Positions 12,190-26,109 of a stretch of DNA of 64,000 nt are shown here, one piece after another. Positions within the stretch are counted from its first letter, which is position 1, and the number at the start of each line of letters is the position of its first letter. A model generated the notes under the pieces. It was not told where the DNA came from, did no database searches, and saw nothing but the letters and a program-made list of their open reading frames with translations. The DNA is taken from assembly GCF_029227915.1 (NCBI RefSeq), contig NC_079887.1, positions 26,783,650 to 26,847,649 of the forward strand. Direction: 5' to 3'. The position numbers and the translations under genes were made by a program. This stretch comes from Hydractinia symbiolongicarpus. Taxonomy: Eukaryota; Cnidaria; Hydrozoa; Anthoathecata; Hydractiniidae.

Positions 12190-13090
12190 TCTTTGTATAC
12201 ATTCGACTATACGTGCCAAGCCCGGGATTTACGGGAAATCGCGGGTTTTCGTTTGCCGGCGATTAAACTGCTTTTATTCAGCGTCTCATCAAAAATGAAA
12301 ACATTCTTGAAAACTACAAGTCTCATGCGTTTTAGTGGTGAAATAATAATTTAAAAAATCGTTTGGGAAATGAGTTTACTCCCTGGGTACTTTCTTTGTA
12401 TACTTTTGACTATACGGGCCGAGTCAAGGATTTACGGGAAATCGCAGGTTTTCGTTTGCCGGCGATTAAACTTCTTTTATTCAGCGTCTCATCAAAAATG
12501 AAAACATTTTTGAAAACTACAAGTCTCATGCGTTTTAGTGGTGAAAAAATAATTTAAAAAATCGTTCGGGAAATGAGTTTACTTCCTGGGTACTTTCTTG
12601 TATACTTTTGACTATACGGGCCGAGTCCGGGATCTACGGGAACTCGCGGATTTTCGTTTGCCGGCGATTAAACTTCTTTTATTCAGCGTCCCATCAAATA
12701 TGAAAATATTTTTGAAAACTACAAGTCTCATGCGTTTAGTGGTAAAAAAATAATATAAAAAATCGTTCGGGAAATGAGTTTACTCCCTGGGTACTTTCTT
12801 TGTATACAATTGACTATACGGGCCAAGCCCGGGATTTACGGGAAATCGCGGGTTTTCGTTTGCCGGCGATTAAACTTCTTTTATTCAACGTCTCATCAAA
12901 AATGAAAACATTTTTAAAAACTACAAGTCTTATGCGTTTTAGTGGTGAAAAAATAATTTAAAAAATCGTTCTGGAAATGAGTTTACTCCCTGGGTACTTT
13001 CTTTGTATACTTTTGACTATACGGGCCGAGTCCCGGATTTAGGGAAATCGCAGGTGTTCGTTTGCCGGCGATTAAACTGCTTTTATTCAG
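12190..13090 (+). repeat. Segment repeated 18 monomers downstream (copy 1)
   Basis: Three rare markers here recur at a constant offset of 3,645 bp (18 monomers): GAGTCAAGGATTT at 12,421 and 16,066, AACTCGCGGA at 12,641 and 16,286, and CAGGTGTTCG at 13,051 and 16,696. The match starts about 12,190 and fades near 13,090, where CGTCTCATC faces CGCCTTATC. Just beyond, the offset becomes 3,847 bp (19 monomers): the GATTCAGGG marker follows AGCCCGG at 13,231 and 17,078. One monomer was therefore gained or lost after the larger duplication. Confidence 0.8.
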
Positions 13091-13415
13091 CGTCTCATCA
13101 AAAATGAAAACATTTTTAAAAACTACAAGTCTTATGCGCTTTATTGGTGAAAAAATAATTTAAAAAATCGTTCTGGAAATGAGTTTACTCACAGGGTACT
13201 TTCTTTGTATACATTCGACTATACGTGCCAAGCCCGGGATTCAGGGAAATCGCAGGTTTTCGTTTGCCGGCGATTAAACTTCTTTTATTCAGCGTCTCAT
13301 CAAAAATGAAAACATTTTTAAAAACTACAAGTCCGATGCGTTTTAGTGGTGAAAAAATAATTTAAAAAATCGTTCTGGAAATGAGTTTACTCACAGGGTA
13401 CTTTCTTTGTATACA

Positions 13416-13429
13416 TTCGACTATACGGG
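13416..13429 (+). other. CENP-B-box-like motif in one monomer subtype (example)
   Basis: TTCG, six bases (ACTATA), then CGGG. The mammalian CENP-B box core is TTCG-N4-A-N2-CGGG, with seven bases between the halves, so this is one base short and lacks the spaced A. It arises only in monomers that combine CATTCGACTATAC with GGGCC (for example also near 5,853, 17,267 and 61,277); other subtypes lose one half (CTTTTGAC or ACGTGCC). A chance resemblance is likely. I record it because position and subset restriction recall alpha satellite. Confidence 0.25.
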
Positions 13430-15834
13430 CCAAGCCCGGGATTTACGGGAAATCGCGGGTTTTCGTTTTCCGGCGATTAAACCTCTTTCATTAAGCGTCT
13501 CATCAAAAATGAAAACATTTTTGAAAACTACAAGTCTCATGCGTTTTAGTGGTGAAAAAGTAATTTAAAAAATCGTTCGGGAAATGAGTTTACTCCCTGG
13601 GTACTTTCTTTGTATACTTTTGACTATACGGGCCAAGCCGGGATTTACGGGAAATCGCGGGTTTTCGTTTGCCGGCGATTAAACTTCTTTTATTCAGCGT
13701 CTCATCAAAAATGAAAACATTTTTAAAAACTACAAGTCTTATGCGTTTTAGTGGTGAAAAAACAATTTAAAAAATCGTTCTGGAAATGAGTTTACTCACA
13801 GGGTACTTTCTTTGTATACATTCGACTATACGTGCCAAGCCCGGGATTTAGGGAAATCGCGGGTTTTCGTTTGCCGGCGATTAAACTTCTTTTATTCAAC
13901 GTCTCATCAAAAATGAAAACATTTTTAAAAACTACAAGTCTGATGCGTTTTAGTGGTGAAAAAATAATTTAAAAAATCGTTCTGGAAATGAGTTTACTCA
14001 CAGGGTACTTTCTTTGTATACATTCGACTATACGGGCCGAGTCCGGGATTTAGGGAAATCGCAGGTGTTCGTTTGCCGGCGACTAAACTGCTTTTATTCA
14101 GCGTCTTATCAAAAAATGAAAACATTTTTGAAAACTACAAGTCTCATGAGTTTTAGTGGTGAAAAAATAATTTAAAAAATCGTTCGGGAAATGAGTTTAC
14201 TCCCTGGGTACTTTCTTGTATACTTTTGACTATACGGGCCGAGTCCAGGATTTACGGGAAAACGCGGATTTTCGTTTGCCGGCGATTAAACTTCTTTTAT
14301 TCAGCGTCCCATCAAATATGAAAATATTTTTGAAAACTACAAGTCTCATGCGTTTAGTGGTAAAAAAATAATATAAAAAATCGTTCCGAAAATGAGTTTA
14401 CTCCCTGGGTACTTTCTTTGTATACTTTTGACTATACGGGCCAAGCCCGGGATTTACGGGAAATCGCGGGTTTTCGTTTGCCGGCGATTAAACTTCTTTT
14501 ATTCAGCGTTTTATCAAAAATGAAAACATTTTTAAAAACTACAAGTCTTATGCGTTTTAGTGGTGAAAAAATAATTTAAAAAATCGTTCTGGAAATGAGT
14601 TAACTCACAGGGTACTTTCTTTGTATACATTCGACTATACGTGCCAAGCCCGGGATTTACGGGAAATCGCGGGTTTTCGTTTGCCGGCAATTAAACTGCT
14701 TTTAATCAGCGTCTCATCAAAAATGACAACATTCTTGAAAACTACAAGTCTCATGCGTTTAGTGGTAAAAAAATAATATAAAAAATCATTCGGGAAATGA
14801 GTTTACTCCCTGGGTACTTTCTTTGTACACTTTTGACTATACGGGCCAAGCCCGGGATTTACGGGATATCGCGGGTTTTCGTTTCCCGGCGATTAAACTT
14901 CTTTTATTCAGCGTCTCATCAAAAATGAAAACATTTTTAAAAACTACAAGTCTTATGCGTTTTAGTGGTGAAAAAATAATTTAAAAAATCGTTCTGGAAA
15001 TGAGTTTACTCCCTGGGTACTTTCTTTGTATACTTTTGACTATACGGGCCGAGTCCGGGATTTAGGGAAATCGCAGGTTTTCGTTTGCCGGCGATTAAAC
15101 TGCTTTTATTCAGCGTCTCATCAAAAATGAAAACATTTGTGAAAACTACAAGTCTCATGCGTTTTAGTGGTGAAAAAATAATTTAAAAAATCGTTCGGGA
15201 AATGAGTTTACTCCCTGGGTACTTCCTTTGTATACTTTTGACTATACGGGCCAAGCCGGGATTTACGGGAAATCGCGGGTTTTCGTTTGCCAACGATTAA
15301 ACTTCTTTTATTCAGCGTCTCATCAAAAATGAAAACATTTTTAAAAAATTACAAGTCTTATGCGTTTTAGTGGTGAAAAAATAATTTAAAAAATCGTTCT
15401 GGAAATGAGTTTACTCACAGGGTACTTTCTTTGTATACATTCGACTATACGGGCCAAGCCCGGGATTTACGGGAAATCGCGGGTTTTCGTTTTCCGGCGA
15501 TTAAACCTCTTTCATTAAGCGTCCCATCAAAAATGAAAACATTTTTGAAAACTACAAGTCTCATGCGTTTTAGTGGTGAAAAAAAAAAACTTAAAAAATC
15601 GTTCGGGAAATGAGTTTACTCCCTGGGTACTTTCTTTGTATACTTTTGACTATACGGGCCAAGCCGGGATTTACGGGAAATCGCGGTTTTTCGTTTGCCG
15701 GCGATTAAACTTCTTTTATTCAGCGTCTCATCAAAAATGAAAACATTTTTAAAAACTACAAGTCTTATGCGTTTTAGTGGTGAAAAAATAATTTAAAAAA
15801 TCGTTCGGGAAATGAGTTTACTCCCTGGGTACTT

Positions 15835-16735
15835 TCTTTGTATACATTCGACTATACGTGCCAAGCCCGGGATTTACGGGAAATCGCGGGTTTTCGTTTG
15901 CCGGCGATTAAACTGCTTTTATTCAGCGTCTCATCAAAAATGAAAACATTCTTGAAAACTACAAGTCTCATGCGTTTTAGTGGTGAAATAATAATTTAAA
16001 AAATCGTTTGGGAAATGAGTTTACTCCCTGGGTACTTTCTTTGTATACTTTTGACTATACGGGCCGAGTCAAGGATTTACGGGAAATCGCAGGTTTTCGT
16101 TTGCCGGCGATTAAACTTCTTTTATTCAGCGTCTCATCAAAAATGAAAACATTTTTGAAAACTACAAGTCTCATGCGTTTTAGTGGTGAAAAAATAATTT
16201 AAAAAATCGTTCGGGAAATGAGTTTACTTCCTGGGTACTTTCTTGTATACTTTTGACTATACGGGCCGAGTCCGGGATTTACGGGAACTCGCGGATTTTT
16301 GTTTGCCGGCGATTAAACTTCTTTTATTCAGCGTCCCATCCAATATGAAAATATTTTTGAAAACTACAAGTCTCATGCGTTTAGTGGTAAAAAAATAATA
16401 TAAAAAATCGTTCGGGAAATGAGTTTACTCCCTGGGTACTTTCTTTGTATACAATTGACTATACGGGCCAAGCCCGGGATTTACGGGAAATCGCGGGTTT
16501 TCGTTTGCCGGCGATTAAACTTCTTTTATTCAAAGTCTCATTAAAAATGAAAACATTTTTAAAAACTACAAGTCTTATGCGTTTTAGTGGTGAAAAAATA
16601 ATTTAAAAAATCGTTCTGGAAATGAGTTTACTCCCTGGGTACTTTCTTTGTATACTTTTGACTATACGGGCCGAGTCCCGGATTTAGGGAAATCGCAGGT
16701 GTTCGTTTGCCGGCGATTAAACTGCTTTTATTCAG
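15835..16735 (+). repeat. Segment repeated 18 monomers upstream (copy 2)
   Basis: This is the partner of 12,190-13,090 with the same ordered set of private markers at +3,645 bp. The intervening monomers (13.1-15.8 kb) include the first copies of the TTTTCCGGCGATTAAACCTC subtype. Copy 2 has a few later changes of its own, for example CAAAGTCTCATTAAAAATG where copy 1 has CAACGTCTCATC. Confidence 0.8.
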
Positions 16736-19700
16736 CGCCTTATCAAAAATGAAAACATTTTTGAAAACTACAAGTCTCATGCGTTTTAGTGGTGGAAAAA
16801 TAATTTAAAAAATCGTTCGGGAAATGAGTTTACTCCCTGGGTACTTCCTTTGTATACTTTTGACTATACGGGCCAAGCCGGGATTTACGGGAAATCGCGG
16901 GTTTTCGTTTGCCGGCGATTAAACTTCTTTTATTCAGCGTCTCATCAAAAATGAAAACATTTTTAAAAACTACAAGTCTTATGCGCTTTAGTGGTGAAAA
17001 AATAATTTAAAAAATCGTTCTGGAAATGAGTTTACTCACAGGGTACTTTCTTTGTATACATTCGACTATACGTGCCAAGCCCGGGATTCAGGGAAATCGC
17101 AGGTTTTCGTTTGCCGGCGATTAAACTTCTTTTATTCAGCGTCTCATCAAAAATGAAAACATTTTTAAAAACTACAAGTCCGATGCGTTTTAGTGGTGAA
17201 AAAATAATTTAAAAAATCGTTCTGGAAATGAGTTTACTCACAGGGTACTTTCTTTGTATACATTCGACTATACGGGCCAAGCCCGGAATTTACGGGAAAT
17301 CGCGGGTTTTCGTTTTCCGGCGATTAAACTTCTTTTATTCAGCGTCTCATCAAAAATGAAAACATTTTTAAAAACTACAAGTCTTATGCGTTTTAGTGGT
17401 GAAAAAACAATTTAAAAAATCGTTCTGGAAATGAGTTTACTCACAGGGTACTTTCTTTGTATACATTCGACTATACGTGCCAAGCCCGGGATTTAGGGAA
17501 ATCGCGGGTTTTCGTTTGCCGGCGATTAAACTTCTTTTATTCAACGTCTCATCAAAAATGAAAACATTTTTAAAAACTACAAGTCTGATGCGTTTTAGTG
17601 GTGAAAAAATAATTTAAAAAATCGTTCTGGAAATGAGTTTACTCACAGGGTACTTTCTTTGTATACATTCGACTATACGGGCCGAGTCCGGGATTTAGGG
17701 AAATCGCAGGTGTTCGTTTGCCGGCGATTAAACTGCTTTTATTCAGCGTCTTATCAAAAATGAAAACATTTTTGAAAACTACAAGTCTCATGCGTTTTAG
17801 TGGTGAAAAAATAATTTAAAAAATCGTTCGGGAAATGAGTTTACTCCGTGGGTACTTCCTTTGTATACTTTTGACTATACGGGCCAAGCCGGGATTTACG
17901 GGAAATCGCGGGTTTTCGTTTGCCGGCGATTAAACTTCTTTTATTCGGCGTCTCATCAAAAATGAAAACATTTTTAAAAACTACAAGTCTTATGCGCTTT
18001 AGTGGTGAAAAAATAATTTAAAAAATCGTTCTGGAAATGAGTTTACTCACAGGGTACTTTCTTTGTATACATTCGACTATACGTAACAAGCCCGGGATTC
18101 AGGGAAATCGCAGGTTTTCGTTTGCCGGCGATTAAACTTCTTTTATTCAGCGTCTCATCAAAAATGAAAACATTTTTAAAAACTACAAGTCCGATGCGTT
18201 TTAGTGGTGAAAAAATAATTTAAAAAATCGTTCTGGAAATGAGTTTACTCACAGGGTACTTTCTTTGTATACATTCGACTATACGGGCCAAGCCCGGGAT
18301 TTACGGGAAATCGCGGGTTTTCGTTTTCCGGCGATTAAACCTCTTTTATTAAGCGTCTCATCAAAAATGAAAACATTTTTGAAAACTACAAGTCTCATGC
18401 GTTTTAGTGGTGAAAAAGTAATTTAAAAAATCGTTCGGGAAATGGGTTTACTTCCTGGGTACTTTCTTTGTATACTTTTGACTATACGGGCCAAGCCGAG
18501 ATTTACGGGAAATCGCGGGTTTTCGTTTGCCGGCGATTAAACTTCTTTTATTCAGCGTCTCATCAAAAATGAAAACATTTTTAAAAACTACAAGTCTTAT
18601 GCGTTTTAGTGGTGAAAAAATAATTTAAAAAATCGTTCTGGAAATGAGTTTACTCACAGGGTACTTTCTTTGTATACATTCGACTATACGTGCCAAGCCC
18701 GGGATTTAGGGAAATCGCAGGTTTTCGTTTGCCGGCGATTAAACTTCTTTTATTCAGCGTCTCATCAAAAATGAAAACATTTTTAAAAACTACAAGTCTG
18801 ATGCTTTTTAGTGGTGAAAAAATAATTTAAAAAATCGTTCTGGAAATGAGTTTACTCACAGGGTACTTTCTTTGTATACATTCGACTATACGTGCCAAGC
18901 CCGGGATTTACGGGAAATCGCGGGTTTTCGTTTTCCGGCGATTAAACCTCTTTCATTAAGCGTCTCATCAAAAATGAAAACATTTTTGAAAACTACAAGT
19001 CTCACGCGTTTTAGTGGTGAAAAAATAATTTAAAAAATCGTTCGGGAAATGAGTTTACTCCCTGGGTACTTCCTTTGTATACTTTTGACTATACGGGCCA
19101 AGCCGGGATTTACGGGAAATCGCGGGTTTTCGTTTGCCGGCGATTAAACTTCTTTTATTCAGCGTCTCATCAAAAATGAAAACATTTTTAAAAACTACAA
19201 GTCTTATGCGCTTTAGTGGTGAAAAAATAATTTAAAAAATCGTTCTGGAAATGAGTTTACTCACAGGGTACTTTCTTTGTATACATTCGACTATACGTGC
19301 CAAGCCCGGGATTCAGGGAAATCGCAGGTTTTCGTTTGCCGGCGATTAAACTTCTTTTATTCAGCGTCTCATCAAAAATGAAAATATTTTTAAAAACTAC
19401 AAGTCCGATGCGTTTTAGTGGTGAAAAAATAATTTAAAAAATCGTTCTGGAAATGAGTTTACTCACAGGGTACTTTCTTTGTATACATTCGACTATACGG
19501 GCCAAGCCCGGGATTTACGGAAAATCGCGGGTTTTCGTTTTCCGGCGATTAAACCTCTTTCATTAAGCGTCTCATCAAAAATGAAAACATTTTTGAAAAC
19601 TACAAGTCTCATGCGTTTTAGTGGTGAAAAAGTAATTTAAAAAATCGTTCGGGAAATGAGTTTACTCCCTGGGTACTTTCTTTGTATACTTTTGACTATA

Positions 19701-19849
19701 CGGGCCAAGCCGGGATTTACGGGAAATCGCGGGTTTTCGTTTGCCGGCGATTAAACTTCTTTTATTCAGCGTCTCATCAAAAATGAAAACATTCTTAAAA
19801 ACTACAAGTCTTATGCGTTTTAGTGGTGAAAAAATAATTTAAAAAATCG

Positions 19850-22690
19850 TTCGGGAAATGAGTTTACTCACAGGGTACTTTCTTTGTATACATTCGACTA
19901 TACGTGTCAAGCCCGGGATTTAGGGAAATCGCAGGTTTTCGTTTGCCGGCGATTAAACTTCTTTTATTCAGCGTCTCATCAAAAATGAAAACATTTTTAA
20001 AAACTACAAGTCTGATGCGTTTTAGTGGTGAAAAAATAATTTGAAAAATCGTTCTGGAAATGAGTTTACTCACAGGGTACTTTCTTTGTATACATTCGAC
20101 TATACGTGCCAAGCCCGGGATTTACGGGAAATCGCGGGTTTTCGTTTTCCGGCGATTAAACCTCTTTCATTAAGCGTCTCATCAAAAATGAAAACATTTT
20201 TGAAAACTACAAGTCTCATGCGTTTTAGTGGTGAAAAAGTAATTTAAAAAATCGTTCGGGAAATGAGTTTACTCCCTGGGTACTTTCTTTGTATACTTTT
20301 GACTACACGGGTCAAGCCGGGATTTACGGAAAATCGCGGGTTTTCGTTTGCCGGCGATTAAACTTCTTTTATTCAGCGTCTCATCAAAAATGAAAATATT
20401 TTTAAAAACTACAAGTCTCATGCGTTTTAGTGGTGAAAAAATAATTTAAAAAATCGTTCGGGAAATGAGTTTACTCCCTGGGTACTTTCTTGTATACTTT
20501 TGACTATACGGGCCGAGTCCGGGATTTACGGGAAATCGCGGATTTTCGTTTGCCGGCGATTAAACTTCTTTTATTCAGCGTCCCATCAAATATGAGAATA
20601 TTTTGGAAAACTACAAGTCTCATGCGTTTAGTGGTAAAAAAATAATATAAAAAATCGTTCGGGAAGTGAGTTTACTCCCTGGGTACTTTCTTTGTATACT
20701 TTTGACTATACGGGCCAAGCCCGGGATTTACGGGAAATCGCGGGTTTTCGTTTGCCGGCGATTAAACTTCTTTTATTCAGCGTCTCATCAAAAATGAAAA
20801 CATTTTTAAAAACTACAAGTCTTATGCGTTTTAGTGGTGAAAAAATAATTTAAAAAATCGTTCTGGAAATGAGTTTACTCACAGGGTACTTTCTTTGTAT
20901 ACATTCGACTATACGTGCAAAGCCCGGGATTTTGGGAAATCGCAGGTTTTCGTTTGCCGGCGATTAAACTTCTTTTATTCAGCGTCTCATCAAAAATGAA
21001 AACATTTTTAAAAACTACAAGTCTGATGCGTTTTAGTGGTGAAAAAATAATTTAAAAAATCGTTCTGGAAATGAGTTTACTCACAGGGTACTTTCTTTGT
21101 ATACATTCGACTATACGTGCCAAGCCCGGGATTTACGGGAAATCGCGGGTTTTCGTTTTCCGGCGATTAAACCTCTTTCATTAAGCGTCTCATCAAAAAT
21201 GAAAACATTTTTGAAAACTACAAGTCTCATGCGTTTTAGTGGTGAAAAAGTAAATTAAAAAATCGTTCTGGAAATGAGTTTACTCACAGGGTACTTTCTT
21301 TGTATACATTCGACTATACGTGCCAAGCCCGGGATTTAGGGAAATCGCAGGTTTTCGTTTGCCGGCGATTAAACTTCTTTTATTCAGCGTCTCATCAAAA
21401 ATGAAAACATTTTTAAAAACTACAAGTCTGATGCGTTTTAGTGGTGAAAAAATAATTTGAAAAATCGTTCTGGAAATGAGTTTACTCACAGGGTACTTTC
21501 TTTGTATACATTCGACTATACGTGCCAAGCCCGGGATTTACGGGAAATCGCGGGTTTTCGTTTTCCGGCGATTAAACCTCTTTCATTAAGCGTCTCATCA
21601 AAAATGAAAACATTTTTGAAAACTACAAGTCTCATGCGTTTTAGTGGTGAAAAAGTAATTTAAAAAATCGTTCGGGAAATGAGTTTACTCCCTGGGTACT
21701 TTCTTTGTATACTTTTGACTACACGGGTCAAGCCGGGATTTACGGAAAATCGCGGGTTTTCGTTTGCCGGTGATTAAACTTCTTTTATTCAGCGTCTCAT
21801 CAAAAATGAAAATATTTTTAAAAACTACAAGTCTCATGCGTTTTAGTGGTGAAAAAATAATTTAAAAAATCGTTCGGGAAATGAGTTTACTCCCTGGCTA
21901 CTTTCTTGTATACTTTTGACTATACGGGCCGAGTCCGGGATTTACGGGAAATCGCGGATTTTCGTTTGCCGGCGATTAAACTTCTTTTATTCAGCGTCCC
22001 ATCAAATATGAGAATATTTTGGAAAACTACAAGTCTCATGCGTTTAGTGGTAAAAAAATAATATAAAAAATCGTTCGGGAAGTGAGTTTACTCCCTGGGT
22101 ACTTTCTTTGTATACTTTTGACTATACGGGCCAAGCCCGGGATTTACGGGAAATCGCGGGTTTTCGTTTGCCGGCGATTAAACTTCTTTTATTCAGCGTC
22201 TCATCAAAAATGAAAACATTTTTAAAAACTACAAGTCTTATGCGTTTTAGTGGTGAAAAAATAATTTAAAAAATCGTTCTGGAAATGAGTTTACTCACAG
22301 GGTACTTTCTTTGTATACATTCGACTATACGTTCCAAGCCCGGGATTTAGGGAAATCGCAGGTTTTCGTTTGCCGGCGATTAAACTTCTTTTATTCAGCG
22401 TCTCATCAAAAATGAAAACATTTTTAAAAACTACAAGTCTGATGCGTTTTAGTGGTGAAAAAATAATTTAAAAAATCGTTCTGGAAATGAGTTTACTCAC
22501 AGGGTACTTTCTTTGTATACATTCGACTATACGTGCCAAGCCCGGGATTTACGGGAAATCGCGGGTTTTCGTTTTCCGGCGATTAAACCTCTTTCATTAA
22601 GCGTCTCATCAAAAATGAAAACATTTTGAAAACTACAAGTCTCATGCGTTTTAGTGGTGAAAAAGTAAATTAAAAAATCGTTCGGGAAAT
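19850..22690 (+). repeat. 7-monomer (1,416-bp) tandem duplication
   Basis: Two adjacent copies, about 19,850-21,265 and 21,266-22,690. The rare TTTGAAAAATCG variant occurs at about 20,041 and 21,457, the CTACACGGGTCAAG tail in both copies, and TAAATTAAAAAATCG at about 21,251 and 22,666 (1,415 bp because copy 2 has lost a base in ATTTTGAA). The copies are nearly identical by eye, so the event is recent relative to monomer divergence. Confidence 0.87.
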
Positions 22691-23159
22691 GAGTTTACTC
22701 CCTGGGTACTTTCTTTGTATACTTTTGATTATACGGGTCAAGCCGGGATTTACGGGAAATCGCGGGCTTTCGTTTGCCGGCGATTAAACTTCTTTTATTC
22801 AGCGTCTCATCAAAAATGAAAATATTTTTAAAAACTACAAGTCTCATGCCTTTTAGTGATGAAAAAATAATTTAAAAAATCGTTCGGGAAATGAGTTTAC
22901 TCCCTGGGTACTTTCTTGCATACTTTTGACTATACGGGCCGAGTCCGGGATTTACGGGAAATCGCGGATTTTCGTTTGCCGGCGATTAAACTACTTTTAT
23001 TCAGCGTCCCATCAAATATGAAAATATTTTTGAAAACTACAAGTCTCATGCGTTTAGTGGTAAAAAAATAATATAAAAAATCGTTCGGGAAATGAGTTTA
23101 CTCCCTGGGTACTTTCTTTTTATACTTTTGACTATACGGGCCAAGCCCGGGATTTACGG

Positions 23160-24050
23160 GAACTCGCGGGTTTTCGTTTGCCGGCGATTAAACTTCTTTT
23201 ATTCAGCGTCTCATCAAAAATGAAAACATTTTTGAAAACTACAAGTCTCATGCGTTTTAGTGGTGAAAAAATAATTTAAAAAATCGTTCGGGAAATGAGT
23301 TTACTCCCTGGGTACTTTCTTGTATACTTTTGACTATACGGGCCGAGTCCGGGATTTACGGGAAATCGCGGATTTTCGTTTGCCGGCGATTAAACTTCTT
23401 TTATTCAGCGTCCCATCAAATATGAAAATATTTTTGAAAACTACAAGTCTCATGCGTTTAGTGGTAAAAAAATAATATAAAAAATCGTTCGGGAAATGAG
23501 TTTACTCCCTGGGTACTTTCTTTATATACATTTGACTATACGGGCCAAGCCCGGGATTTACGGGAACTCGCGGGTTTTCGTTTGCCGGCGATTAAACTTC
23601 TTTTATTCAGCGTCTCATCAAAAATGAAAACATTTTTAAAAACTACAAGTCTTATGCGTTTTAGCGGTGAAAAAATAATTTAAAAAATCGTTATGGAAAT
23701 GAGTTTACTCCCTGGGTACTTTCTTTGTATACTTTTGACTATACGGGCCGAGTCCGGGATTTAGGGAAATCGCAGGTTTTCGTTTGCCGGCGATTAAACT
23801 GCTTTTATTCAGCGTCTCATCAAAAATGAAAACATTTTTGAAAACTACAAGTCTCATGCGTTTTAGTGGTGAAAAAATAATTTAAAAAATCGTTTGGGAA
23901 ATGAGTTTACTCCCTGGGTACTTTCTTTGCATACTTTTGACTATACGGGCCGAGTCCAGGATTTACGGGAAATCGCAGGTTTTCGTTTGCCGGCGATTAA
24001 ACTTCTTTTATTCAGCGTCTCATCAAAAATGAAAACATTTTTGAAAACTA
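23160..24050 (+). repeat. Segment repeated 19 monomers downstream (copy 1)
   Basis: A run of about four monomers here matches 27,000-27,890 at an offset of 3,840 bp. The rare tail TTTATATACATTTGAC occurs at 23,521 and 27,361, within otherwise matching monomers in the same order. Small differences are visible, such as GCCGGCGATT versus GCCGGTGATT and GTCTCATGCG versus GTCTCATTCG at the right edge. Confidence 0.75.
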
Positions 24051-26109
24051 CAAGTCTCATGCGTTTAGTGGTAAAAAAATAATATAAAAAATCGTTCGGG
24101 AAATGAGTTTACTCCCTGGGTACTTTCTTTGTATACTTTTGACTATACGGGCCAAGCCCGGGATTTAGGGAAATCGCAGGTTTTCGTTTGCCGGCGATTA
24201 AACTGCTTTTATTCAGCGTCTCATCAAAAATGAAAACATTTTTGAAAACTACAAGTCTCATGCGTTTTAGTGGTGAAAAAATAATTTAAAAAATCGTTAT
24301 GGAAATGAGTTTACTCCCTGGGTACTTTCTTTGTATACTTTTGACTATACGGGCCGAGTCCGGGATTTAGGGAAATCGCAGGTTTTCGTTTGCCGGCGAT
24401 TAAACTGCTTTTATTCAGCGTCTCATCAAAAATGAAAACATTTTTGAAAACTACAAGTCTCATGCGTTTTAGTGGTGAAAAAATAATTTAAAAAATCGTT
24501 TTGGAAATGAGTTTACTCCCTGGGTACTTTCTTTGCATACTTTTGACTATACGGGCCGAGTCCAGGATTTACGGGAAATCGCAGGTTTTCGTTTGCCGGC
24601 GATTAAACTTCTTTTATTCAGCGTCTCATCAAAAATGAAAACATTTTTGAAAACTACAAGTCTCATGCGTTTAGTGGTAAAAAAATAATATAAAAAATCG
24701 TTCGGGAAATGAGTTTACTCCCTGGGTACTTTCTTTGTATACTTTTGACTATACGGGCCAAGCCCGGGATTTAGGGAAATCGCAGGTTTTCGTTTGCCGG
24801 CGATTAAACTGCTTTTATTCAGCGTCTCATCAAAAATGAAAACATTTTTGAAAACTATAAGTCTCATGCGTTTTAGTGGTGAAAAAATAATTTAAAAAAT
24901 CGTTCGGGAAATGAGTTTACTCCCTGGGTACTTTCTTGTATACTTTTGACTATAGGGGCCGAGTCCGGGATTTACGGGAAATCGCGGATTTTCGTTTGCC
25001 GGCGATTAAACTTCTTTTGTTCAGCGTCCCATCAAATATGAAAATATTTTTGAAAACTACAAGTCTCATGCGTTTAGTGGTAAAAAATAATATAAAAAAT
25101 CGTTCGGGAAATGAGTTTACTCCCTGGGTACTTTCTTTATATACTTTTGACTATACGGGCCAAGCCCGGGATTTACGGGAACTCGCGGGTTTTCGTTTGC
25201 CGGCGATTAAACTTCTTTTATTCAGCGTCTCATCAAAAATGAAAACATTTTTAAAAACTACAAGTCTTATGCGTTTTAGTGGTGAAAAAATAATTTAAAA
25301 AATCGTTATGGAAATGAGTTTACTCCCTGGGTACTTTCTTTGTATACTTTTGACTATACGGGCCGAGTCCGGGATTTAGGGAAATCGCAGGTTTTCGTTT
25401 GCCGGCGATTAAACTGCTTTTATTCAGCGTCTCATCAAAAATGAAAACATTTTTGAAAACTACAAGTCTCATGCGTTTTAGTGGTGAAAAAATAATTTAA
25501 AAAATCGTTTGGGAAATGAGTTTACTCCCTGGGTACTTTCTTTGCATACTTTTGACTATACGGGCCGAGTCCAGGATTTACGGGAAATCGCAGGTTTTCG
25601 TTTGCCGGCGATTAAACTTCTTTTATTCAGCGTCTCATCAAAAATGAAAACATTTTTGAAAACTACAAGTCTCATGCGTTTTAGTGGTGAAAAAATAATT
25701 TAAAAAATCGTTCGGGAAATGAGTTTACTCCCTGGGTACTTTCTTGTATACTTTTGACTATACGGGCCGAGTCCGGGATTTACGGGAAATCGCGGATTTT
25801 CGTTTGCCGGCAATTAAACTTCTTTTATTCAGCGTCCCATCAAATATGAAAATATTTTTGAAAACTACAAGTCTCATGCGTTTTAGTGGTGAAAAAATAA
25901 TTTAAAAAATCGTTCGGGAAATGAGTTTACTCCCTGGGTACTTCCTTTGTATACTTTTGACTATACGGGCCAAGCCGGGATTTACGGGAAATCGCGGGTT
26001 TTCGTTTGCCGGCAATTAAACTTCTTTTATTCAGCGTCTCATCAAAAATGAAAACATTTTTAAAAACTACAAGTCTTATGCGTTTTAGTGGTGAAAAAAT
26101 AATTTAAAA

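Larger units (their letters stand above)
13050..19850 (+). repeat. HOR zone with 5- and 6-mer spacing, GATTCAGGG subtype
   Basis: The monomer subtype with GATTCAGGG occurs in this window only here. Its AGCCCGG anchor is at 13,231, 17,078, 18,089 and 19,303, giving 3,847, 1,011 and 1,214 bp (19, 5 and 6 monomers). The CAGGTGTTCG marker is at 13,051, 14,062, 16,696 and 17,707 (5, 13 and 5 monomers). An ACTACAAGTCCGATGCG variant follows each GATTCAGGG monomer. The zone is a patchwork of five- and six-monomer units and not a clean single HOR. Confidence 0.75.

Noticed and set aside
19864-20112. 82-codon minus-strand ORF, repeated at 21,280-21,528
   Set aside because: The repeat is explained by the 1,416-bp 7-mer duplication, and the ORF depends on the single-base TTTGAAAAATCG variant. 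No protein feature.
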